The notes under the pieces were generated by a model, which did not search any database, was not told where the DNA came from, and saw only the letters and a program-made list of their open reading frames with translations. Source: Lepidurus packardi (lineage: Eukaryota > Arthropoda > Branchiopoda > Notostraca > Triopsidae). From it: DNA of 64,000 bases. The DNA is taken from assembly GCA_023053545.1 (NCBI GenBank), contig JAKZAN010000005.1:12834001-12898000 (forward strand), written 5' to 3'. Each line of letters opens with the position of its first letter. The stretch's first letter is position 1. Shown piece by piece: positions 22,922 to 33,475 of this stretch. The position numbers and the translations under genes were made by a program.

Positions 22922-23580
22922 AAAAGAATATGGCAATAGTATACTGTTCGAGTAGCGTTGATGGATTGTGGTTTGTTGTTTTGGCCATTGGCACGCATTC
23001 CTGTGTAATCCAAAATAAGCTTGTTCTGTCCTGCTTAACAATTCTGTAAGCAAAGTCAAGGTCAAGGTTGAAATCAAAAGCTTTGGCCATTCTTATTTAT
23101 GCCGTAATTAGTCCTCTTTTGGTTACTAGTTACGGCTTTAGTGCATTGCTGTACTTCATTATGAGTTAAATAGAGATCTGAATGAATGAATTTGGCATAT
23201 TTACCTTGTTATTTTCGTGTAACTTGTATAGCTTGAAGCGTTTCTTTATTAGTTGTAAAATTCTCTGGATTAGCTACAATGGTGCTAGACTTTTAAAGGG
23301 TTTGTTTACCTTTGTACTAAAATTCACTTGGTCAAATTAGTATTTACATGGATTATTCAGTTTGTATTTAGCCTGAACCGCTCATATATTATATATAATA
23401 TTACGCTAGACAATGAAACGTAAGCTTGGCTTGATTAACGCCACCTAAAGACTCGAGATTTGATTCAGAAAAGGTGTGTATTTTATACAAGTTTTTATAA
23501 CACCGGAAGCCCATGATTCACACTACATTATTTGGTATTTCCACTATTTGGTTTTATACAGCGCAACACGTGGTATGTCG
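22922..23580. other. ORP 3' flank and intergenic region
   Basis: No gene is recognised. AATAAA-type signals are not clear; the sequence is AT-rich with a short TATATATAATATTA stretch near 23385. Confidence 0.3.
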
Positions 23581-23602
23581 TACACATAAGGAAAGCCGTC
23601 TA

Positions 23603-23805
23603 GAAGGTTCGTGGCGTTTCTTACGGTCCAGCCAATGGAAAGCGACGTTCAGAGAGTTCTCGAAAATTCGAGCCCCGCCTAGTTGCCTTATGCCAACACT
23701 GCATGAGTAAAAGCATCCGCTTCAGTACGGGGAAACGTCGCGAAACGTATCGAAGCGAAGGCAAACGGAACATAAAAACCGGTGCTCGGCTCGGAATCTT
23801 CAGTT
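23603..23805 (+). promoter_or_regulatory. Hsp70 promoter: heat-shock elements, CCAAT, TATA, initiator
   Basis: Alternating inverted pentamers typical of HSF binding: TTCTCGAAAATTC at 23657-23669 (three perfect units, preceded by an imperfect GAG) and GAAGGTTC at 23603-23610. A CCAAT box lies at about 23632. A TATA-like CATAAAAA (23771-23778) is about 30 bases upstream of an arthropod initiator TCAGTT at 23800-23805, which places the predicted start of transcription near 23802. Confidence 0.7.
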
Positions 23806-23935
23806 TGAAATCTGCTAGCAAAGAGAGCACAGCGAATTTGAAGAGCGTTCTATCGGTTCATCGAACTTTGGGAAAAAAACTTACGATTTTTGAATACTAA
23901 GTGTATAATACTTCAGTGAAGTGATAAGAAGCTAG

Positions 23936-24746
23936 GTGAGTGTTCTTCTGCCTTTTGCTTACTTTTTTGTTAACTATCCGTGCTAAATTTAGCTAGCAGA
24001 GCGTTTATTTTTGTTCTCGTCAAAGAACGTTCGAAAAACAGAGGAGGTGTGGCCAAGTTCCGGGGTCTCGTGACTTCGCGAACATTCTAATCCTTCGCAC
24101 GAACGTTCTTTCGACGTTCACAAAACCGTTAACTTTTTTGCTTAAACATTAAACTTTCGAATCCGGGTACTCAATTAAAAGTAAACTAACAAACTAGATA
24201 GTAATTACAATAGTAAGTAATTAACAAACTGTGATAGAATAGAAAATCAAATCAAATTTTCATGTTAAATTCTAAAATATTGAAAGTTTGAGAGTTTTGA
24301 GTACAATATTAAGAGTATTAAGAATATTAAGAGTTCTAAAATATTGAATTCTAAAATATTGAAAGTTTGAGTACAATATTAAGAGTATTAAGAATAGTAT
24401 TGGAGTATTAAGTTAGGATATTATAGTATTGGAGTATTAAGTTATAGTATTGGAGTATTAAGTTATAGTATTGGAGTATTAGGAATTAGTATTGGAGTTT
24501 ATTAAGAGTTTGAGTAGAATGGAATATTTTGAGTAGCAGAACAGTTCGAGTCTGAGTATTTTGAGTTGAGTATTTAGAGTATTCGAGTAAGAGTAGTTTG
24601 AGTATTTCGAGTAGCGAATGTGCAAGCGAAGGAAGTATCGTATCGATTAGCATCCGCCAAGTTCCTTACCATATAAGGTTCCTTCGATCGACCTTGGCCC
24701 TGGCATCCTTTCGCAATCTTATTTGTGTTCTTTGTGATCTTTACAG
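23936..24746 (+). other. 5'UTR intron of Hsp70 with an internal heat-shock element
   Basis: A strong donor GCTAG|GTGAGT (intron from 23936) pairs with TCTTTACAG at 24746, three bases before the Hsp70 ATG. A 5'UTR intron is typical of constitutive Hsc70 genes in insects. The intron contains a perfect three-unit HSE, TTCGCGAACATTC, at 24075-24087, weaker ones at 24025-24032 and 24101-24108, and a GAGTATTAAG-type simple repeat at about 24290-24600. Confidence 0.7.
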
Positions 24747-24748
24747 AA

Positions 24749-26692
24749 ATGCCGAAAGTTCCAGCCATTGGTATTGACTTGGGCACCACGTATTCCTGCG
24801 TGGGCGTCTTTCAGCACGGGAAGGTCGAGATCATCGCCAACGACCAGGGCAATCGCACTACTCCTTCCTATGTCGCATTCACGGATACGGAGCGTCTCAT
24901 CGGCGATGCTGCGAAGAATCAAGTGGCCATGAATCCGGCTAATACCGTCTTCGACGCCAAACGCCTTATCGGCCGCCGTTTCGACGATGCCACGGTCCAA
25001 GCCGACATGAAGCACTGGCCTTTTACCGTCATCAATGACGCCACCAAGCCGAAGATCCAGGTCGAGTACAAAGGCGAAGTCAAGACCTTCTTCCCCGAGG
25101 AAATCTCGTCCATGGTCCTCGTCAAGATGCGCGAAACGGCCGAAGCTTACCTGGGCAACAAAGTCAGCGATGCCGTCATCACCGTCCCCGCCTACTTCAA
25201 CGACTCCCAGCGTCAAGCGACCAAAGACGCCGGTACCATCGCTGGTCTCAACGTCCTGCGTATCATCAACGAGCCCACCGCCGCCGCTATTGCGTATGGT
25301 TTGGACAAGAAAGTCGGTGGCGAGCGCAACATCCTGATCTTCGACTTAGGCGGCGGTACCTTCGACGTCTCGATCCTGACCATCGAAGAAGGCATCTTTG
25401 AAGTCAAATCCACGGCCGGAGACACTCACTTGGGTGGTGAGGACTTCGACAACCGCATGGTCACCCATTTCGTCCAAGAATTCAAGCGTAAATACAAGAA
25501 AGACTTGTCCACGAACCCCCGCGCTTTGCGGCGCCTGCGCACGGCCTGCGAGCGCGCCAAGCGCACCTTGTCCTCCTCCACCCAAGCCTCCATTGAGATC
25601 GATTCCTTGTTCGAAGGCATCGACTTCTACACCTCCATCACCCGCGCGCGTTTCGAAGAACTCTGCGCCGATCTCTTCCGCGCTACCATGGACCCGGTCG
25701 AGAAGTCCCTCCGCGACGCCAAGTTGGACAAAGCGTCCATCAACGAGATCGTCTTGGTGGGCGGATCCACGCGGATCCCCAAAGTCCAGAAGCTGTTGCA
25801 AGATTTCTTCAACGGGAAGGAACTCAACAAATCCATCAACCCAGACGAAGCTGTGGCTTACGGCGCGGCGGTCCAAGCCGCCATTTTGCACGGAGACAAG
25901 TCCGAAGCTGTCCAAGACCTGCTGTTGCTCGACGTCGCACCCTTGTCGTTGGGGATCGAGACCGCTGGAGGTGTCATGACCCCGCTCATCAAACGCAACA
26001 CCACCATCCCCACCAAGCAGACGCAGACCTTTACCACGTACGCCGACAACCAACCTGGTGTCCTGATCCAAGTCTATGAAGGCGAGCGCGCCATGACCAA
26101 GGATAACAACCTGTTGGGCAAGTTCGAGCTCACAGGCATTCCTCCTGCTCCGAGAGGCGTTCCCCAGATTGAAGTCACCTTCGATATTGACGCCAACGGG
26201 ATCCTCAACGTGTCCGCGGCCGACAAGTCCACCGGCAGGGAGAACAAGATCACCATCACGAACGACAAGGGTCGGCTGTCCAAAGACGAGATCGAGCGCA
26301 TGGTCAACGAGGCGGACAAGTACCGAGATGAAGATGAGAAGCAGAGGGAGCGAGTGACGGCGAAGAACGCTTTGGAAGCCTACTGTTTCAACATGAAGAG
26401 CACCGTGGAAGACGAGAAGGTCAAGGACAAGATCTCCGAAGACGACCGCAAGGTGGTGCTGGACAAGTGCAACGACACGATCAAGTGGATGGACGCCAAT
26501 CAGTTAGCCGAGAAGGAAGAGTTCGAGCACAAGCAGAAGGACATTGAGCAAGTGTGCAAGCCCGTTATCACCAAGATGTATGGCGCAGCTGGAGGAGCTG
26601 GAGGAATGCCGGGAGGAATGCCCGGAGCTGGTGCAGGGGCAGGAGCACGTGGCGGCGCCAGTGGAGGACCCACGATCGAAGAAGTGGATTAA
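24749..26692 (+). CDS. Hsp70: Cytosolic heat shock protein 70 (Hsp70/Hsc70)
   Basis: This intronless frame encodes 647 residues. Hsp70 folds and remodels client proteins through ATP cycles with J-proteins and exchange factors. Seen: the nucleotide-binding domain from residue 7 with the phosphate loops [26 protein letters not shown] and [13 protein letters not shown]. The substrate-binding domain follows, then a Gly/Ala/Met-rich linker ([18 protein letters not shown]) and the C-terminal EEVD that marks the cytosolic form and binds TPR co-chaperones. The ATG at 24749 follows the 5'UTR intron by two bases. Codons are markedly GC-rich at third positions compared with all neighbours, consistent with high expression. 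Long antisense frames across it are compositional shadows. The UTR intron suggests a cognate form, the HSEs an inducible one. Confidence 0.98.
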   Translation: MPKVPAIGIDLGTTYSCVGVFQHGKVEIIANDQGNRTTPSYVAFTDTERLIGDAAKNQVAMNPANTVFDAKRLIGRRFDDATVQADMKHWPFTVINDATKPKIQVEYKGEVKTFFPEEISSMVLVKMRETAEAYLGNKVSDAVITVPAYFNDSQRQATKDAGTIAGLNVLRIINEPTAAAIAYGLDKKVGGERNILIFDLGGGTFDVSILTIEEGIFEVKSTAGDTHLGGEDFDNRMVTHFVQEFKRKYKKDLSTNPRALRRLRTACERAKRTLSSSTQASIEIDSLFEGIDFYTSITRARFEELCADLFRATMDPVEKSLRDAKLDKASINEIVLVGGSTRIPKVQKLLQDFFNGKELNKSINPDEAVAYGAAVQAAILHGDKSEAVQDLLLLDVAPLSLGIETAGGVMTPLIKRNTTIPTKQTQTFTTYADNQPGVLIQVYEGERAMTKDNNLLGKFELTGIPPAPRGVPQIEVTFDIDANGILNVSAADKSTGRENKITITNDKGRLSKDEIERMVNEADKYRDEDEKQRERVTAKNALEAYCFNMKSTVEDEKVKDKISEDDRKVVLDKCNDTIKWMDANQLAEKEEFEHKQKDIEQVCKPVITKMYGAAGGAGGMPGGMPGAGAGAGARGGASGGPTIEEVD

Positions 26693-26799
26693 GTTGTGGA
26701 CAAGATCATTCAAAGCCATCAATTTCAATATGTCTGGTCTAATGTTTTGTTACTTGAGAACGTTCTTGTTTCTTTGCACATTGTAAGTTCGCTGTAAAT

Positions 26800-27815
26800 G
26801 TTGCTTTTAATTGCCTTGAATTTGATAATTTTGGAGAATTTGATTATTTTGGAGATTTTTTGTTGGAGAATTTGATGATTTTGGAGAGGTAAGAGACAGC
26901 GTAAGAAAGTGCGAATTTAAAGAGATGGTAGTAAGAATATGCGCCTTTAATTTTCTATGAATACATTCGACTTGAATTGCCCCTAAACTGAAAGGAGTTG
27001 GACTATTTGGTAATTCAATTTAGGGAAGGGTTAAGACGTCTAAGAGAATTTGATAATTTTGATCATTTGATGAATTTGATCATTTTGGAGATTTTGGAGA
27101 GGTAAGAGACAGCGTAAGAAAGTGCGAATTTAAAGAGATGGTAGTAAAGAATATGCGCCTTTAATTTTCTATGAATACATTCGACTTGAATTGCCCATTG
27201 AAGAAGTTTGACTATTTGGTAATTCAATTTAGGGAAGGGTTAAGACGTCTAAGAAAATTTGATCATTTTGATCATTTGATCATTTGATGAATTTGAGCAT
27301 TTTGATCATTTGCTGAATTTGATCGTTTTGATCATTTGATGAATTTGATCATTTTGATCATTTGATGAATTGGATCATTTTGATCATTTGATGAATTGGA
27401 TCATTTTGATCATTTGATGAATTGGATCATTTTGATCATTTGATGAATTGGATCATTTTGATCATTTGATGAATTGGTTCATTTTGATCATTTGATGAAT
27501 TTGATCATTTTGGAGATTTTGGAGAGGTAAGAGACAGCGTAAGAAAGTGCGAATTTAAAGAGATGGTAGTAAAGAATATGCGCCTTTAATGTTCTATGAA
27601 TACATTCGACTTGAATCTGAAAGGAGTTTGACGATTGAACTGAAAGGAGTTGGACGATTGAACTGAAAGGAGTTGGACGATTGAACTGAAAGGAGTTGGA
27701 CGATTGAACTGAAAGGAGTTGGACGATTGAACTGAAAGGAGTTGGACGATTGAACTGAAAGGAGTTTGACGATTTGGTAATTCAATTTAGAGAAGGGTTA
27801 AGACGTCTAATCTTG
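26800..27815. repeat. Nested tandem repeats between Hsp70 and opsin 1
   Basis: A composite block (AGGTAAGAGACAGCGTAAGA, then AAGTGCGAATTTAAAGAGAT and ATGCGCCTTTAAT.TTCTATG) is present three times, at about 26887, 27100 and 27525. Between them lies an array of TTTGATCATTTGATGAATT units (27255-27510) and seven copies of a roughly 21-base unit, ACTGAAAGGAGTTGGACGAT (27616-27770). Each composite copy ends with TTTGGTAATTCAATTTAG and TTAAGACGTCTAA. Confidence 0.9.
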
Positions 27816-27918
27816 TTTGGTCCTAAGGTTAATCCGTGGGCGTGGGCAAGAATTGTAGAGGATTTGAAGCAGTTTTAGAGAAGGAGAAGGAGCTTATGTC
27901 AAGGAGAGTATATAAACA
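27775..27918 (+). promoter_or_regulatory. Opsin 1 promoter region
   Basis: TATATAAA lies at 27909-27916, about 115 bases before the ATG. A TAATCC (K50/Otd-type homeodomain site) is at 27830-27835. An RCSI-like element (CTAAATTGAATTACC on the minus strand) is at about 27775-27789. In Drosophila, RCSI and Otd sites drive photoreceptor-specific opsin expression; use here is inferred. Confidence 0.5.
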
Positions 27919-28032
27919 AGCGGTTTGGAAGTGAGTGGGAGCAGTGGTAGTCGCAATATTCCGCACTCTGCTTCAGGGTTGGGAGTACTCGCTGACGTAC
28001 CAGGAAACCAAATACCAATATCCCGCAAGATA

Positions 28033-29562
28033 ATGGCAGTTTACGCAGAAGCTTGGAATGCCAGCGAAGAAATCCTTGTACGGATGGCGCGTGCAGCGCC
28101 ATCCGTGGCCTGGGGCTATCCATCTGGCGTTAGCATCGTGGACTTGGTACCAGCCGACATGAAGTCGATGGTACACAGTCACTGGTCCAAGTTTCCACCT
28201 GTCAATCCCATGTGGCATTACTTGCTCGGCTTGGTTTACATCTTTTTGGGAGTCGTTTCGATCGCTGGTAAGTTAATTTCTACAACTGTTGAAGTGATTA
28301 TCTATTTTGTATTATCTATTTCTATTTTTATTCTATTTTATTCTATTTATTCTATTATCTATTTTTATTCTATTTTCTGTATTATCTATTTTGTATTATA
28401 TATTGTTTATTATTTAAAGGTAATAGCTTGGTCATCTCGCTGTTTACCAAGACGAAGGAGTTGCGGACTCCTGCTAATATGTTTGTGGTAAATTTGGCTT
28501 TCTCCGATCTCTGCATGATGATTACACAGTTCCCTTTGTTCGTGTACAACTGTTTTAACGGCGGAGTTTGGCTCTTTGGGCCATTCCTATGTGAAATCTA
28601 TGCAGCTACTGGTATATTTATGAAATTCCTTTGGATTGTAGTAGAATTCAGTTGCATGGGGTAACGAAGGATGAGTTAGGCTACTTTAATGATTTTGAAT
28701 TTAACTTCTAGGAGCCGTATTTGGGCTATGTAGTATTTGTACACTGGCTTGTGTGGCGTTCGATCGGTACAACTTGATCGTAAAAGGCATCTCCGGAACC
28801 AAAATGACGTCAAGTTAACCGTATTCCTGAAACCTTTAACCCGAAAGTAATTCCTACCTTCCATAGAGCGCGCCACCGTCTTGATCGCCTTCTGTTGGGC
28901 CTACGCCATTGGCTGGTCTTTGCCGCCATTCTTCGGCTGGGGACGCTACATCCCAGAAGGCATCCTGGATTCTTGTTCTTTTGATTATTTAACACGCGAC
29001 AGCTCCACCAAGTCCTTTGGCCTCTGTTTATTCTTCTTTGACTACATGGTCCCCTTGCTAATTATCGTCTTTGCCTATTTCCATATCGTACGAGCCATCT
29101 TTGAACATGAAAATGTTCTCCGCGAACAAGCAAAGAAGATGAACGTGACGTCACTCCGGTCCAACGCTGACCAAAATGCTCAGAGTGCTGAGATTCGCAT
29201 CGCTAAAGTCGCTTTAATTAACATTTCCTTATGGGTGGGGATGTGGACACCGTATGCCATCATTGTCCTTCAAGTAAATCCCTTTCAGCAGCTACTATTA
29301 ACTGTTAATATACGTCTGATTTTCAAAGGGTTTGTTGGGAAGCCAAGAGAATATTACACCCTTGGTCAGCATTTTACCTGCGCTAATTGCCAAGTCGGCT
29401 TCCATATACAACCCTGTAATTTACGCCATCAGCCACCCTCGCTACCGCATGGCACTTCAGCAACGACTGCCCTGGTTCTGCATCCACGAAGAAGAAAAGA
29501 ACGCCATCTCTGATACCGAATCTTCAACCGCAAGCGTCAAAACTGAAATGTCTTCTTCCTAA
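28033..29562 (+). CDS. Visual opsin 1 (crustacean middle/long-wavelength type)
   Basis: Five exons (28033-28267, 28420-28611, 28712-28813, 28867-29273, 29329-29562) give 389 residues. It is a light-activated Gq-type receptor of photoreceptor membranes. Seen: an N-glycosylation motif (NAS), FPPVNPMWHYLLGLVYIFLG entering TM1, seven hydrophobic segments, and DRY at 160-162. The invertebrate-opsin third loop contains QAKKMNVTSLRSN and QSAEIRIAKVALIN; the retinal-binding lysine is Lys334 (LIAKSAS), with NPVIY at 340-344 and a C-terminal tail rich in Ser/Thr. The N-terminal to TM1 block closely resembles crab (Hemigrapsus) opsins. It is convergent with opsin 2, 807 bases between stops, and shares four intron positions with it. 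Confidence 0.95.
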
Positions 29563-30369
29563 ATGAAAAGGAATAACGAAACGGAAAATGTCATACATAA
29601 TTTAATACCCTGTAGCTAAACGAAACTATGTATACTACTCGTGTAATAAACCTGAGCAAAACAAAAATTATTAAAATACTTTGGAACTCATTTATATAAT
29701 TTCTTTCAATCACCTCAAGTATTTCTTCCGTGTAGAAAAACCCCGAAGAAATACAGATATAAGTATAAAGACCAGTACAAATAGATTTTTGTAGTAAAAA
29801 GCCTTCAAAGAAAACACTAAGATACTTGAAGAAACGTAATGAAACTTAAATTAAATAAAAATAACACAATTAAAGTGAACGCACAGAAATTAAATGTATT
29901 TAATACCAAAAAGAAAGACAAATGATCAAATTCTATCAAAATAGGGTTCTACGAATGTATCATCCTCTTTTTCTTATAAGTGAAGACTTTTTCAGCACTA
30001 CTTTATTCTTAAAGATAAGGGTAATTAAGTATCCTAATTAAGTATTACAAATTAAGTATTACAATTAAGTATTACACATTAAGTATTACACATTAAGTAT
30101 TACATATTAAGTATTACAAATTAAGTATTACAATATAAGTATTACAATATAAGTATTACAATTTAAGTATTACAAATTAAGTATTACAAATTAAGTTAAT
30201 CAAAGTATTTCAAAATCTGAAGTAATCCATTCTGATTTACTTTTGTTTAATTCATGAATTTAGAAACGAAGACTCTTTGATGTTCTCTTAGACTGTTCTA
30301 TATGGCTGTATTGAAATCTTTTTAATTGTACATCGAAAACAAAGAACTTGAACAAGTAAAATATCAGGT
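29563..30369. repeat. Region between the opsins with ATTAAGTATTACA array
   Basis: These are the two 3' ends of the convergent opsins. About 12 copies of a 14-15-base unit (AATTAAGTATTACA) run from about 30025 to 30195. A candidate polyadenylation signal AATAAA for opsin 1 lies at about 29645. No other gene is seen. Confidence 0.75.
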
Positions 30370-32139
30370 TTAAAGACTTTCCGTTGTTGCACTCGTCCCG
30401 GCGGATGTCACGGAACCGCAATCAGATCCTGCAGCTTTCTTCGGGGTTTCTTCGTGGATACAAAACCACGGAATCGTCTCTTTCAACGCCTACTCAGCCA
30501 ATGAAGTAATGACACGATTATTTTACAGGCAAATTAACCGGTTAACCTTTTCTACTCACGAGTCGGTATTTAGGATGACTGATGGCGAAAATTATGGGGT
30601 TGTAAATAGAAGCTGTTTTGCAGATCAAAGCTGGTAAAATTGTAAGAAGTGGCGTAATCATTTCTTGATTGCCAAAAAGTCCCTTTACAGAAATATAAGT
30701 TACAAAAAATGTAAAATGTAAAATGTAAAAATGTAAATGTAAAATGTAAAACTGTAAAAATTTATTTATTTAACGAATTGATTATTTAGAAATAATGAAT
30801 TTAATGAATTGGTATTACTTGTAGGACGATGGCAGCGTAAGGAGTCCACATGCAAACCCAGAGCGAGATATTTATTAACGCAATTTTAGCGATTCGCATT
30901 TCAGCGCTTTGGGCGTTCTGGTCCTCGTTAGTTCGGAGCGACGCCACGTTCATTTTCTTGGCTTGGTCTCGTAAGCTTTTCTCGTGTGCAAAAATCGTGC
31001 GCACGATATGGTAATAGCAATAGACGATCATGGATAATGGTAGGCAATAATTAGAGAAAAATAATGCGATGCCATAAGTGCGAATACTGGGCGTAGTAGT
31101 TAAGTAATCGAACGAACAAGAATCTAAAATGCCCTCAGGCACAAAACGCCCCCAGCCATAAAAAGGGGGCGTGCTCCATCCAATAGCATACATCCAGCAA
31201 AATGCAATCATTACGCAAGCTTTACCTAAAGAAACCAACGGAATTTCCAAGTAACCAGAGGGAGACAAGCTTATTACGGTTTCATTGGGGTTAATTCATT
31301 CTTACTGGCCATAATCCGCGTTCCCGATAAACCTTTCACTATTACGTTGTAACGGTCGTAAGAAATGGCTGCCATGGTTAAAATACTGCAAAGTCCAAAT
31401 ATCCCTCCTGCGAAGAAATTAATCTATCATCAATCTCAAAGCTGACAAACGATGTAAACAATGACAAACGATGACAAAACGATGTAAACAATGACAAACG
31501 ATGTAAACAATGACAAACGATGTAAACAATGACAAACGATGTAAACAATGACAAACGATGACAAAACGATGTAAACAATAACTATAAAAGTCATGAAAAG
31601 AATTCAGATAATAGAGTCAATCATAGATATTATTGATACCCAAGTTTTACCCGTGCTAGCGTAGATTTCGCACGCTAGTGGTCCAAAATACCACGCTCCT
31701 CCATTAAACGAGTTGTAGACAAACATCGGAAACTGGGAGATCATCATACAAAGATCCGAGAAGGCTAAATTCACTATAAACATATTTGCTGGCGTTCTTA
31801 ATTCCTTAGTCTTGGTGAAAAGGTACAAAACCAGTGAATTTCCTATAAAAACAAACAAGAACAACAACTAAAAACTAATGAAACCACCTTCGGATGTCTA
31901 ATTTTATGATTATTATTTTTACCTGAAATAGAAACCACGCCAATAACGATGTACACTAAACCCAGCAGGTAATGCCACATCGGATTAATCGGGGGGAATT
32001 TATGCCAATGCCCAGGAATAAGGTCTTTCATATCTGCCGGTACCAGATCCATGATGCTGGTACCGGGAGGAAAACCCCAAGTAAGTGGCGCCGGTCCCGC
32101 TCCACGCGTCACTCGACTGATGTTGTAAGAGAACTCCAT
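30370..32139 (-). CDS. Visual opsin 2 (paralog of opsin 1)
   Basis: Six exons (31923-32139, 31651-31842, 31306-31407, 30819-31225, 30560-30682, 30370-30489) give 386 residues. Exons 2, 3 and 4 have exactly the lengths of opsin 1 (192, 102, 407) and identical phases. An extra intron (30490-30559) splits the last coding exon after HPKYRL. Seen: FPPINPMWHYLLGLVYIVIG, DRY at 154-156, QAKKMNVASLRTN and the retinal-binding lysine (Lys328 in LICKTAS). The TM7 motif reads NPIIF (334-338) instead of NPxxY. The frame is open upstream of the chosen ATG for another 26 codons without an ATG, so an additional 5' exon (acceptor TTTTACAG at about 32208) is possible. A tandem repeat sits in intron 2. Confidence 0.93.
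31430..31580. repeat. Tandem repeat in opsin 2 intron 2
   Basis: About eight copies of a 17-19-base unit, ACGATGTAAACAATGACAA with an ACGATGACAA variant, fill most of the intron. Confidence 0.85.
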
Positions 32140-32673
32140 GGTAGCTTGATAGTTCAGGAAGTAATTGCCCGCGGCGAGGCCTCTTGGATTATATACAGGC
32201 TGTAAAATCCCTGTCAAACCACTTGAAAGGTTTCACTTTTCAGGAGGGCGCGGGGTTAGTTTAGGGAGTCACTTAACCTAAGCTTATTTTTGTGATTGAA
32301 ATTGTATTGTATTGCTGACACTCAAAATATACTCCTTCAAGTACAATTTTTGAACATGAAATGCGATCCAAGGCAATGAAGCTAAGGAGACTATTCTTAA
32401 CATAAACAAAGTATACGAAACACAAGTATGCCAGACGTTAACTTAGCCTGCGACGTCTTTATGTAATGCATCTCACTAATGGAATTATGGAGGTAGGTCA
32501 AGTGCTAAAACGCCTCCAGATAGCCCTCAAAAGACACCCTCCGGATAGTAATTAGATCAACGTCAAGCTTAAGCTCGAGTTGGATAATACGTTTGACGCA
32601 AAGCGTCCCTTTTTGATTTTATTTTCATTTTTCTCTCGAATGGGTGAATGGAATGTGTTTATTTGTTAGGAAT

Positions 32674-33312
32674 TTACAGTGGTTTAGTTAAGGCATGTTT
32701 TGTGGTCAGTTCTTTGGCTTTCATCTCGTAGACGGATCTGGTGTGCTTGAACTCTTCGGCCTGAAAGTAAAAAGTGTTTTTAATAAGATAAAAGTGATGA
32801 TTTGGATTACGATTTCAGTCATGAGCGGATCGTCCGGATTGGGGTCGTTCATAAGGAGTTGGATGCAAGAAAGTAGATTGCAGAGGGTGATGGAGGGCTT
32901 CCAGTTGCCGGCAGGGGGACCTTTAAGGAGGTCCAAGCAGATTCTGCCACCAGTATCGATATTAGGGTGGTAAATCGGGGTCAGGAACTTGACTTGTGGC
33001 GGTTCCAATGGATATCTGTTCAAGAAAACTCAGGATTACACTAGAAACCTCTTAAATTGTACCGAAATTGACCTGTTGGGAATGTGGATCTCTAGCTTAA
33101 ACTGTCCGCCCTCATAAACACTGCCAGGAGTACCGATTATGACTAGAAAATTGTAAAATTGAGACATTTTATTTGAAAGATTTGGGGGATTTTTGCTAAC
33201 CTGCTTCAAGAGTATCCACTTTATCTTCTTTAGCCCAACAACTCACGCCAGGCGGGGCACTATTTGTCAATAATTCCAACTCCTTCTTCATTCTTAGTTC
33301 TTTTCTCGCCAT
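32674..33312 (-). CDS. UBE2T: Ubiquitin-conjugating enzyme E2 T
   Basis: Four exons (33201-33312, 33073-33142, 32811-33015, 32674-32760) give 157 residues. UBE2T with the FANCL ligase mono-ubiquitinates FANCD2/FANCI in the Fanconi interstrand-crosslink repair pathway in the nucleus. Seen: the N-terminal helix MARKELRMKKELELL, APPGVSCW, YPLEPPQVKFLTPIYHPNI with the HPN motif (77-79), and the catalytic cysteine Cys87 in GRICLDLL. The UBE2T-type IQLLMNDPNPDDPLM follows. The C-terminal extension of vertebrate UBE2T (about 40 residues) is missing, so the protein is close to a bare UBC fold. The gene is head-to-head with JMJD7, 163 bases between start codons. Confidence 0.93.
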
Positions 33313-33475
33313 TTTCAAGGATAAATAAGCGAGTTTTAGGCTAAAACGTGCAGTGTTGTGATCCCCATTCGCGCCTCTATGGGAAGCCAACGTTTGCCAT
33401 TGGTAACGCCCTTAGCCACCTCCCATTTGTTTTGGTTTTCGTGTGGTTATGTTGTTGTGATTGGCGGAAGCGGCA
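33313..33475. promoter_or_regulatory. Short divergent promoter between UBE2T and JMJD7
   Basis: Only 163 bases separate the two start codons, so a shared bidirectional promoter is implied. A TGGCGGAAGCGGCA ETS-like motif lies just before the JMJD7 ATG. There is no TATA box. Confidence 0.55.

Noticed and set aside
24919-26071. Long antisense frames across Hsp70
   Set aside because: They arise from GC-rich third positions of the Hsp70 codons and have no family resemblance.
27594-27785. CRISPR-like array of 21-base units
   Set aside because: Units are directly adjacent without unique spacers, and the context is eukaryotic, so it is a plain tandem repeat.
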